This document shows positions 45,701 to 56,600 of a DNA stretch of 64,000 nt, piece after piece. The notes below the pieces were generated by a model that saw only the letters and a list, made by a program, of their open reading frames with translations, was not told the origin of the DNA and did not search any database. Both the position numbers and the translations under genes were made by a program. The stretch comes from Dryas octopetala (lineage: Eukaryota; Streptophyta; Magnoliopsida; Rosales; Rosaceae), in assembly GCA_963921425.1 (NCBI GenBank), contig OY992832.1:17086835-17150834 (forward strand), read 5' to 3'. Positions within the stretch are counted from its first letter, which is position 1, and every line of letters begins with the position of its first letter.

Positions 45701-46200
45701 TGACACAACTTGTTAGCGATAACGAGTGAACCCGACTCCACCCCATTAATCAACGGGTGGCAAAAACTTCAACCTGGACCCAACCTGAAAAATAACGGGT
45801 ATACACGACCTGACCCGTTTTTACCCTTTAAGAAAAAAATATACATTTTTCAACAAAAAAAAAACTTGAATTAAATATACTTTATGTCATAAATAAATAC
45901 ATTTTATTACAAAAATAAATATATTTATTACATAAATGTATATTTTAAATATTTCACAGAAGAAATATCTAAGAAATGTACAAATTAAATGATAAATTTC
46001 ATAAATAAAAATATATTTATTCCTTAACGGGTCATAATGGGTACCCGCAAATTGACCCGATCCGACTCATTATTTTAACGGGTCACTAACGGGTGACACT
46101 GATATCAACTCGGCCCGATAACCTCGAATCCGAACCTGTAAATTGATATCTGCCTATTTAATCGATCTTGATCTCCATGTAAATTGAAATCCCTTTTCAT
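42717..46200. other. Intergenic region without recognised genes; one LTR-like stretch
   Basis: 42717-43900 is AT-rich spacer. About 43960-45500 reads like an LTR (TTCACCCAGAAAAACCACAAAGG, GGTAAAAACTGGGGGTC), but I could not find paired ends or a target duplication. About 45660-46140 contains many GGGTCA/ACCCG words (AACGGGTCA, TGACCCG) typical of small hAT-derived repeats, again without clear ends. No coding region is supported. Confidence 0.4.
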
Positions 46201-46352
46201 TCTTTGATGATATTCATGAAATGGATCTGATTGAATTTTCACTGTGATATGAATAATATATATCATTTCGATTTGCTTGATGTTTTAGGGATTTTCCTGG
46301 TGTTATTTTGATTGTTATGTTGTGTATGAATGTATATGGCAGATAATTAGAA

Positions 46353-46496
46353 ATGAGGCTGACGTTCACGAAGCTGTTGAGCAGGCTCTTCGCGAAGAAA
46401 GAGATGCGAATGGGTCTCAATGTCGCTAGTAAGACCACCATCTTGTACAAGCTCAAGCTCGGAGAAATCGTCACCACCATCCCCTCTATTGGTCAG
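46353..46496 (+). pseudogene. ARF GTPase first-coding-exon fragment
   Basis: The frame from ATG 46353 begins [20 protein letters not shown] and continues [27 protein letters not shown]. This is clearly ADP-ribosylation factor (ARF1-like), a small GTPase of vesicle coat recruitment. Differences from ARFs: Gly2, the myristoylation site, is Arg; the Ile-Leu-Met-Val stretch is shortened; the P-loop GLDAAGKT is GLNVASKT. Similarity stops at ATTG followed by GT, the expected exon end, so the copy came from genomic DNA. An intron-like CAG at 46339-46341 precedes the ATG, as in plant ARF leader introns. The remaining exons are not found within the next kilobase. Non-functional fragment. Confidence 0.8.
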
Positions 46497-46499
46497 CCC

Positions 46500-47084
46500 C
46501 AATTCCTTTCAGTGACTAATACGGCACCGGCATCGGTGTATTCTGGTTTGAGTTTGCGATCGGAGATCTGAACGCTGATGGCAAAGCATAGGGGTTTCAG
46601 TTTTAGTGTATTTAGTGAAACTGAATTTGCGTTTACTGAAACTGAATTTAGGTTTAGAGTTTTAGGATACTGATTTCAATTTTTAGTGAAACTGAATTCA
46701 ATTTTTAGAGAAATTGTTTTTAGTTAAATTTCTTTTAGTGAAACTGAATTCAGTTTTTAGTGAACTGAATGATGTAATTGTTTTTGTTTTGTCAAGTAAT
46801 GGTGTAATTATAATTTTTTTTTTCTCGTTGAAAAATAATGATGTAATTATTTGTGTATATATTACATCATTATCAGTGTAATTAATTAAACTGTAATTAA
46901 ATTGCGTCAGGAGAGTAATTTAGGAAATATAAATTATAGGAAGTTTTGAGAGAGTTTCTAAATAAGTGGGGTTTTAGAGAAAATTTTTAGGGTGATTAGA
47001 GAGTTTTAAATTACGAACTACAAAATTAAAGTACCTAGCCTTACCCTATTTTATATCAAAGATTGAATTGAATTAGTCTTCCAG
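46500..47084. other. Spacer with imperfect repeats of an AGTGAAACTGAATT-type word
   Basis: After the ARF fragment, 46610-46770 holds several diverged copies of GTGAAACTGAATT and related words. No gene is seen. Confidence 0.5.
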
Positions 47085-47570
47085 GCGTCTGGTAACTGGT
47101 AGGAAGCTTCAAGCAAACTAGAGATGCGTGCAACACCTGGAATATTATTATTAAAGCAAGAATAATATATTTATTTATGAGAAAAGTTTAAGGCATTCTG
47201 ATGTTCATGTAATTAGATCTCGTCCTTCGATCCTGGTACTATTTTAAATTTTTTTTTTTCTTTTCTACAATATATTGTAGGCTTGCGTGTCGAGAAAGTA
47301 TCAATTCCTTGTATTCTGGGCAGGCCGGACCTGGGCCACATGCCATATACTACACCACCTCTGTCAATTTGTCCTAAAAAATATTTAAATATATCTACCT
47401 ACCGTCCCGTCTCTATGCACATTTTTATTTTTATTTTTATTTTTTATGAATCTACATCCACATTTTAATTGTCTAAGAAATATGTATATATGCAGTGCGA
47501 AACCACACTAGTCAAAGAAGCTAGCACGTTAGGTTTGATTAGGTGGCAATGGGCATGAAAGGAGCCAAGA
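47085..47570 (+). repeat. Copy of upstream DNA of the F-type CRK region, without a gene
   Basis: Similar along its length, with indels, to 30480-31160 upstream of locus F: GAAGCTT, TAGAGATGC-like and CCTGGAATAT phrases, ATTAAAGCAAGAA, CATGTAATTAGATC, a CTTCCTAGTACTATTTTA-like block and GTCAAAGAAG near the right end. No CRK coding sequence follows before the hAT at 49504. It looks like the 5' flank left by a lost CRK copy. Confidence 0.6.
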
Positions 47571-49503
47571 TACTTTTTAACTAATGAAATGCATGACATA
47601 ATAAGTAATTTTTAACTACATAATATTCATATAAAAAACTACAACTGCAAAATTTTCGAGTGGGACTGTAATTGAGTGGAAATCCACGACAATATGAGTG
47701 TAAATAAATTACTGAAAAAAATGATATGAATGTATGTATATGGGAGAGTCCTCGATCATGTGAGAACATGAGAAGGTTTGATGTCTTAATACAATTGTAA
47801 TTGTATCGGTATGCCTAATAACTTTTTTTTTTTATAAAAAAAATAAATTAAATTTTCCAAACGAATTAAACTTAAATTGTAAAAGAGTCGACATGACTTA
47901 TTTATTAAACGGGTTAAGTCAATCATTTGCATGTTACATGGGTTGATTTGAAAATGACTTGTTCTTTAATAATGTTTATTGGGTTTTACCTGAATTTAAA
48001 CAAATTAACCTATTTATGCTCAATTCAAATTCGCTAACTTTTGCATTGGTTTCGAGCTGTATAATTGTGCCATGTTAATAACTACCACTCCTAAGGTTTT
48101 ATGCTGTAGTGTTAATTACATTAATATGACCATTGAAAATTAATATATTTGAACACTGTCAAATATGCTGTAGTGTTAATCAAGCCTCTGGCTTTTCTCT
48201 CAAAAAAAAAAAAAAAAGTCAGCTATTACCGACGGTGATCATCGTACTAGCATAAAATTGAAACACATACTTGTAGCTAACCAATGGAAATCGGTTGATT
48301 TCATTATAACTTAATGTTTTTATTTATTAAGAAAACGTGTGGAATGGATGTTTGTATCACTAAAATATTACTAGATAATCATAAAGTTTTAATGGGTTGA
48401 AAGATTCATGGAAAAATTGAATATTTACTGTGCATTTATAGACCATTAATGCATATATGCGAATGTTTTAGTTGAGTTGAGGTCAGAATTAATGGCGCCA
48501 CATTTTCACCAGCCCAAGATAATTTTACTTATTACATTCCTCTGTTTGATAGTACTAGTGGTAGAGCTAGACCCTGTTCGCCCAGGCCCAGACCCAGACC
48601 CAATAGTTGACCCCTATGGCTACATCTCCGGCCCACTACTGTTTTGTTGAATCCCAAGACCCAGTGTATCAAGACAACCAACGCTCATCACCTCGGATTC
48701 CTCCAATCCCAATTATTCCATATTTAACAGAACATACCCCCAATGTGGCTAAATTCGATCGGAAATTAAGAAAAATGCTTGTGCGCCTTTTCACTAATGT
48801 GGCTTATGGTACTTCAAAAGGAAATACCTTTGCTACAAGAAAAGCCAATATCAACAATTGTTCGTATGACTAATCATCTGGGCATAACGACAAGTCACAC
48901 AAGACTTAACATCATGTCGTTTGGGCCTAGGCACAAAAGCTAAGCCCCTCCTAGGCTTATGAGCTCCTAGGCATCGACTTCCTAGGCCCAAAGACTAAGT
49001 CCTTCTTGAGCTCCTAGCCCCTGACCTCCTAGGCTCCGGCCCCCTAGGCTCCGGCCCCCTAGGTGTTAATAGGGTCTTGTACTCTTGTATGTGATTAATT
49101 ACAAGCAGCTTCTTGTAGGTAGTGTCTGCTTTTTTCCAACACATAATTGGATAAAAACCAAAATCCGACTGTTGAATTTGGATTAAACCCACTGTTTTTT
49201 AGTTATCCAATTATGCTTTATATATTTTACTTTGACACGTTGAATTTTTATTTTTGCTGTAATTTTTTACTTATTTTGAATGCTTATTTTGTTCTTCAGT
49301 TGACAAATGACTAGTTTTAATGTTGTGTCAATTAATTCCTCATATCAAGCAATATTTAATTATGATTTTTCTAATAATTACATTTCATTTTAAGTTAATT
49401 CCGTATATCATATTATTGGTAATTAATTTGTTATTTTGAATATTGATTATGTTTCATTTGATTTGGGTGTTCATTTGCCAAAATTATTTGATTGAGATGT
49501 TTC
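47571..49503. other. Intergenic; no supported gene
   Basis: AT-rich with a poly-A run near 48205. An 88-codon open frame at 48607-48870 has no recognisable motif. Around 48920-49065 short CCTAGGCTCCGGCCCC-type direct repeats occur. Nothing else identified. Confidence 0.45.
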
Positions 49504-51372
49504 CAAGGGTTTAAATTTCGAAGTTTTCGGCGAAATTTCGCCGAAAATTTCGTTTTTTCGGGGGTCCGAAATTTTAACACCAATTCGACCGAATTTCGGT
49601 AAATTTCGGCGAAATATTCGAAATTTCGCCGACCCAGTAACCCAGCAAACCCCAGCCCCCAGCGCACCAAATTTCCCTCACTCCCTCACTCCCTCAAATA
49701 CCCAGCCTCACAATCTCACCTGCATAGTCGTCGGCGCACACCTCCATCGATCTGAAACCCGATCTGCAGTGCACACCTCCGTCGGCGCACACCTCCTTCA
49801 AAGAGCTTTACCGGTTGAAGACGTACCACGAAGTCATCGAGAGAGGGATAGACTATAGAGTTAGGGAGCGAGAGAAGGATAGAGAACGAAGTTCTGATTA
49901 TGATCGGAGGTCAAAATATGCAGAGAGGGAAAGCCGAAGGGACTATTATGAGAGTAGCCGTGATGGCGGTAGACATTCCCATAGGAGTAGGAGTCGGAGC
50001 CGCAGTAGGAGCAGGAGTAGAAGTCGGAGCTTGCAAGCTGGCACCACACATCATTTGAGCCCACAAAGAGATGGGAGCAAGGATGGAACATCTGCATCTA
50101 GCAATCTTGCAAAACTTAGGGATCTTTATGGTGATGTAAGTGAGCAAAAAGGGGATGCTACGATGGATAGGATTCGCAGGAGTGATAATGGTGGTGAAGA
50201 GGTGATTAGACTTGGTGGTTGTGGTTCTCGATGGAAATAGTGTTGACTGTGTAACTGTGTTGTATAAGAATAAGTGTATAACTTGTATACTTGTATTCAT
50301 TGTTTTTTTAATTAGAGTTTTATAGTTTTTGTTTTTGTTTTTTTTTTTATTTGGTCAAAAACAGGTTCCTGTGGGCTGTGGCTGTAGACTGTAGTTAGAT
50401 TTCATTTTCAATCAAGTTTCTAATTTCTATAGTTAGGTTCTATTTTGAATTAGGTCCATCAGTCCATGACTCCATGTCTTAAGGCCGTGACTATGAGTAA
50501 TAGTCTAATAGACTAATCTAAAGTTCTAAACTCTAAACTGTCTAATAGACTTAACTAACAGTGTAAATGTCTAAATTAATGTATCATGTATTGATGTATA
50601 TGAGTATATTTGTATGTATGAGGTTGAGTATATCATTTACCCACTTTTAAATATTATCTAACATCAATTGATCAATATCATATTTTGGGTTTACATGTAA
50701 ATTATATTGATCTTGGGTTGATTTATATAGATTTGGAATTAATTGTATAATTTTGGGTTGATTTTGATTTGTATAAGTGTATGATTTTGGGTTAATTTTG
50801 AATCTTTAATCGTATAATTTTGGAATTGATTGTATAATTTTAGGTTGAATTTGATTTGTATGATTTGTGTAATTTGTATGATATATAAATATTGATATGG
50901 AAGTTGAAAGTGGTGATATGATATGATATGAAGTATCTTGGGATGATTATTCTTCACATTACACCTACTCTGGACATGATGATACTGAAGACAGCGGAAA
51001 TTTTGAACCTCCTAGAAACTCTATGTGGTATTGATTACTTTTGTAATTCATGTGGCAATATTATAGTAAAAATAAAATTGAGGTGTTATTGAAGTAATTA
51101 TTAATTAGTGAAGCATTTTTTTAACAGTATTTGCCTCCAGCGCGCATTATATTCATCACATATCACATGAAACCTACCATATAATTTGGTTTTTTTCAAT
51201 ATTTTTTATCAATGTAGTAGATAATATGTTAAATAAACATATGGTGAAGTTTCATTCAAAATTTCCGTATTTTGATAATAATTTCCGTCGTTTTCGTCGA
51301 ATTTTTGTCGAAATTTAAAAATCTTCGAAATTTCCGTCGAAATTTCCTCGAAACCCGAAATTTTATTCCTTG
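49504..51372 (+). mobile_element. hAT-type non-autonomous element carrying a host gene fragment
   Basis: Perfect 8-bp target duplication GATGTTTC at 49496-49503 and 51373-51380, the size made by hAT transposases. Ends are CAAGGGTTTAAATTTCG and an inverted counterpart (CAAGGAATAAAATTTCG). Subterminal regions are rich in GAAATTTCG words in both orientations (49513-49635 and 51290-51362). The 1869-bp element has no transposase; its interior contains a splicing-factor fragment at 49797-50240. Strand follows that fragment. Confidence 0.85.
49797..50240 (+). pseudogene. Captured PRP38B-like splicing-factor fragment (RS domain) inside the hAT element
   Basis: An open frame reads FKELYRLKTYHEVI, then ERGIDYRVREREKDRE, then a long Arg/Ser run and a short C-terminal tail ending at TAG 50238-50240. 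FKELYRLKTYHEVI is the N-terminal signature of PRP38B-type pre-mRNA splicing factors; the Arg/Glu- and Arg/Ser-rich part fits the C-terminal RS tail of the same family. The large conserved middle is missing, so two distant parts are joined. No in-frame ATG is evident before the fragment (position 49815 is TTG, not ATG). Either the element captured a rearranged copy, or an internal deletion followed. Family assignment rests on memory of the motif; the capture itself is well supported by the element ends. Confidence 0.65.
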
Positions 51373-51380
51373 GATGTTTC

Positions 51381-52384
51381 TAGGTGCAAAATCCTTATGG
51401 GCACTAAAGAAAACAATCCAAAAAATATTTTAAACTTAAAAAACTCCAACAAGTAGTTTGTCTCAAGAAAGTTTTGGAAGTGTTACAAAGCTTTAAGTGT
51501 GAAGAGAAATAGAGATGGTGGTTCTCTATTTATAGGCATGTGGGAGTGGGAAGTTATTCTAATCCTTCAATGTAGGACAATTGCACAAAATGCACTCACA
51601 AAGAAAGAGAATCTGAAAAGAACCAAGTATGGGGTTAAGTGGGTCGAAAAACGGGTTTTTTTGTGAGAGAAAGTGGTTAATCCAGCTGGGAAAAGGACTA
51701 AGTCGAGGTGCGAGTCAAGCTCAATTTGAAAACGGAGCGAGTTGACTGGGAGGCGGGTTGCGCATGCAGGTCGAGCTGCTAGTGAAAACGACACGTCGTA
51801 TGCGAGCAAGCAGCCATGATTCCTCATCGTCTGTACGGGTGTGTGTTGTGACACACTTGATTTTTGTCAAGCGCTGGCGCATCTGAGCCGTCCAATCTGG
51901 AGTGATCGAAGCTCCAGATTAGGCCACGTCAGCGGCCAATTTCATTTTAATTTCCTTATTTTCTGAATTTCTTCAAACTTAAATAATTCACCAAAAATTT
52001 ATTCGAGCTCCGAAATATCTTCCAAAAATTCCTACGGACTTGTAGGACTGGGTACTAATTATCTATGGCCTCAAAATATTATTTTCATCTCCAGAATTTT
52101 TGTGAAAAATACAACTTCTCTATATAAAATTCTGAAAAATTAAATAATAACCTAAAATGATTGTCCAACTTTGAAAATTCATAATACCTTCATCTAAACT
52201 CCAATTTCGACAAACCAAATGTCATTATTCTCAGAAAAATGAGTTCTACGCCACCAAGGTTTATCTTTAGTCATTTGGTCTTTAGAAAAATTCATCCACT
52301 TAGAGAAATAAATTTAACAAACCAAAAAAAAAAAAACTTAAAAATTCTAGAGTCTCACAACTTCCTCTATTTTTCCACAACTTG
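51381..52384. other. Spacer between the hAT element and the locus G promoter
   Basis: Includes CTCTATTTATAGGC near 51520, which looks like a transcription start context of a degraded retroelement, and GAGCCGTCCAATCTGGAG near 51885. No coding region supported and no element ends found. Confidence 0.35.
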
Positions 52385-52704
52385 GGTCCCCATCTTCCTC
52401 TGTTTTAAACTTTGTTATTTCCTTGCCTCTTCCTCTATTTTTTTTCCTATGAATTGCATGAAGACAATGACCAGTGACTCAGTGAGATATCTTTCAAAGT
52501 TTCAACCCAAGTCAATCAAGTCAATAACACAAAGTTTCATTGACCATGACCCAAGTCAATCAACCTGTCCTGTACGTATTGAGACTGTTAAACACATCAG
52601 ACATATGAATTGCATAATCATATATATGATCTTCATCCCAAAGAGGAAGAAGCAAAGAGTAAGAGCAGGGTCTGATACTCTGATCACTAATTATTATCAA
52701 AATT
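52385..52704 (+). promoter_or_regulatory. Upstream region of locus G, shared with locus B
   Basis: Closely similar to 7990-8311. Both share the pyrimidine-rich block, the GTGAGATATC-type block and the leader GATCTTCATCCCAAAGAGG. Differences are small indels, so the G copy carried its promoter when duplicated. Confidence 0.6.
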
Positions 52705-53632
52705 ATGCCAATAATGACCCTCTTGTATTTTCTCTCTATTCTCGTTTACCTCAATTATCATTGCCCAAACACCACCACCTTCACCCCCAACTCCACCTTC
52801 CAAACCAACCTCAACCGCCTCCTCTCCACCCTCTCCTCCAATGCCACCTTCAAGACCGGCTTCTACAACGCCACCGTCGGCCAAAACTCCCACAACGCCG
52901 TCTACGGCCTCTTCCAATGCCGCGGTGACCTCACCACCGAACCTTGCAAAACCTGCATCAACACCACAACCTCCGAATCACGTAAACGCTGCCCAATTGA
53001 AAAAAGAGCTGGTGATCTGGTACGACGAGTGCATGCTACGCTACTCTAACCAGTCGTTCTTCTCCGTCGCCGTCGAGTCGCCCGTCTGGTGCATGCGGTA
53101 CGTCCAGAACGCGACCGACGTCACCGACCCGACCCGGTTCAATCAAGTACTGGGGACGAGTATGAGTAAGGTGGCCACCGAGGCTGCCAGTGATGGCGGC
53201 AAGTTCGCTACCAACCAAGCGAATGTTAGTGCGCGGGACCTGACCACAGTTGTTTCGGTGTACAGCCTCGGGCAGTGTACGCTGGACCTGACCACAGCGG
53301 ATTGCAAACGGTGTCTTCAGGGGGCTATAGCGCAGTTGCCAGATTGTTGTAGTGGAAAGGTTGGGGGACGAGTTCTGAATCCCTGTTGTAATGTCAGGTA
53401 TGAAATTAAAGTGCAACGGCGCCTCAGCCGGCGGATCTTCCTCCCCTTCCTCCGGGCTCGCCCGTGAGGCCTAAAGGTAATTAAAGTGCAACCCTCTAGC
53501 TACTAGCCTACTACCATATTAATGAATTTAATTAATTGTGTCAAGAATATGCATGAATTTAATAATCTCCATCATTTCACTATGACAAACTTTAGCACAT
53601 TGACAAAACATACAGTTGAAATATTCATAATC

Positions 53633-56600
53633 TGTTCAGAGGAGGCTTAGGTTTAGGGTTTTCAATATCTTTTCTGATTAATTGAATAAGACCACTAAAA
53701 GTGGTTTATATACATGGGCCTATAACTAAAATACAGGAATTAATAAACCACCTAATTAATTCTAATAATTACACAATAATCACACGTGTTGACTCACACC
53801 AACACTCCCCCTCAAGTTGGTGCATATATATCGCACATGCCCAACTTGTCTAGTGAGTCCAAAAACACCCGATTTGCCACAGCCTTGGTCAACACATCTG
53901 CAAGCTGATCTTCGGACTTCACAAATGGAAAGTTAATAATCTTCGCTTCAAGTTTCTCTTTGATGAAGTGTCGATCAATCTCAATGTGTTTTGTTCTATC
54001 ATGCTGAACAGGATTATGTGCTATATCAATAGCAGATTTGTTATCACAAAACAAGTCCATAGGTTTGGTGGGTGGACATCCTAAATCAGTCAATAAATGT
54101 CTCAACCACAAAAGTTCGACTACTCCAAGTGCCATACCTCTGTATTCAGCCTCTGCACTCGACCTAGATACAACTGATTGCTTCTTACTTCTCCAAGTCA
54201 CCAAATTTCCTCCTACAAAGGTAAAATAGCCTGAGGTAGACCTTCTATCATCTGCTGAACCTCCCCAGTCTGCATCAGAAAAACCTTCAACATTTACATG
54301 ACCATGATTAGCAAACAACAATCCTTTACCAGGTGCAGATTTTAGATACTGTAAAATTCGCTCCACAGCATCCATATGAGGTTTGCACGGGGCATGCATA
54401 AACTGGCTTACTACACTAACCGCATAAGCAATGTCAGGTCTAGTGTGAGACAAATATATCAATCTTCCAACAAGTCTCTGATATCGCCCCTTATCTGCAG
54501 GCAAAGCCCCCAAACACTCAAAAAGTCTATGATTTTGCTCCATAGGAGTGACAGCTGGCTTACACCCAAGCATACCAGTTTCAGACAACAAATCTAAAAC
54601 ATATTTCCTTTGAGATAGGAATATGCCATGTTTAGACCGAGCCACTTCTATCCCAAGAAAGAACTTCAAGTCCCCCAGCTGTTTCATTTCAAACTCTTGA
54701 GACAAGTACCTCTGCAAATTAGAGATTTCCTCATAATCATCTCCAGTCAGAACCATATCATCAACGTAAATAATAAGAGCAGTAATCTTCTTCCCCCTTT
54801 TCTTTAGGAACAAAGTATGATCAAAATTACTCTGCCGATAACCATAGTTCTTCATCGCACGGGTGAATCTCCCAAACCAGGCTCTCGGAGATTGTTTAAG
54901 ACCATATAAAGACTTTTTCAGTCTACACACCAATCTTGTATTATCAAACTCTGGTATACCTGGAGGAGGATCCATGTATACTTCTTCAGTCAAATCACCA
55001 TGGAGAAAAGCATTCTTTACATCAAACTGAAGAAGTGGCCAATCTTTGTTAGCAGCCAAAGACAACAGAACCCGTACTGTGTTTAACTTGGCCACTGGAG
55101 CAAACGTTTCCAAGTAGTCTATGCCATAAGACTGTGTATACCCCTTTGCTACCAACCTTGCCTTATACCTTTCAACTGATCCATCAGCTTTGTGTTTGAC
55201 TGCAAACACCCATCTGCATCCAACTGTCTTCTTCCCCTTAGGTAGAGAAACCAACTCCCAGGTTGAATTCTTCTGTAATGCCGCCATTTCTTCAGCCATA
55301 GCTTTGGTCCATCTAGAATCTGCAAGAGCATCCTGCAATCTACTAGGAATAGAAACAGAAGATAATTGCAGAACATACGATTCATATGACTTTGACAGCC
55401 TAACAGATGACACATGGTTATTAATTGAGTACCTAACTTTGGCATTTGGATCTGGCTCATATTTAGCTGGTGGTTGTCCTCGGTTAGACCGAGGAGGGAG
55501 TGTAAATTTAGAAGCATTAGAAACAAGATCTGAACCAGAATGTGAATCAAGAGTATTGTTTGTTACCTCAATGGATGAAGAAGATTGATTCAATGGAGTA
55601 GGAGAGATGGCGGTACTATCATGGAGTGGTGACTCCTCAGGCTCAGAATTTGTAGGTTCTTGTCCTACCATATCCTCAGTATCATCTTCAGTAATTTCTG
55701 CATCCTCAGTCTCATCCTTAGACACTGGGTGATCAGCAGTCTGTTCTGACTCTTCCTCACTACTACTCCCATAACCAAACTTATCAAAAAACAACACATC
55801 ATCTCGATTCTGCACTTCACTAGAAACCTCCCCCTGAAGGGTAGAATCCAGTGGACGTGGAGAATAAAAAGGTTGATGTTCATGAAAAGTGACATCCATA
55901 GAGACATAGAAGCGCTGAGTAGAGGGATGATAGCACCGATACCCCTTCTGGGATGGACCATAACCAACAAATACACACTCCAAGGCCCGAGATGCGAGCT
56001 TAGATCGCTGATGAGAATGTAAATGGACAAAAGCAACACACCCAAAAACCCTGGGTTCCAAATGAAGGATACCTGGTAAAGAGACAAAATCTGAGAGAAC
56101 ATCCAACGGTCGCCGAAAGTCAAGAACACTAGACGGGGTCCGATTAATCAGATAGACAGCCGAACTCAAAGCATCACCCCAGAGTAAAGATGGCACGTGA
56201 CCACCCAGAAGAAGGGACCGAGTGACTTCCAATAAATGCCGATTTTTGCGTTCAGCAACCCCATTCTGTTGTGGAGAATGAGCACAAGAAGTCTGATGAA
56301 GAATCCCCGTAGAAGCAAAATACTGAGTCAACTCAGTATTAACGAACTCACCGCCATTATCAGAGCGCAAAACTTTAATAGGACAGGCAAACTGGGTGAG
56401 AACCATTTTATGAAAAAGGCGAAAAACAGCACACACATCACTTTTATGTTTCAGAAGATAAACCCAAGTCATTCGAGTACAATCATCAATAAAAGTCACA
56501 AACCATCTCATTCCTTTATGTGTAACACATGGGGCAGGACCCCAAACATCCGAGTGTACTAAAGCAAAAGGAACATCCATACGTTTATCACAAGAAGGAA

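Noticed and set aside
48607-48873. 88-codon open frame
   Set aside because: No recognisable domain, no splice context, no paralogue in the window; not enough to call a gene.
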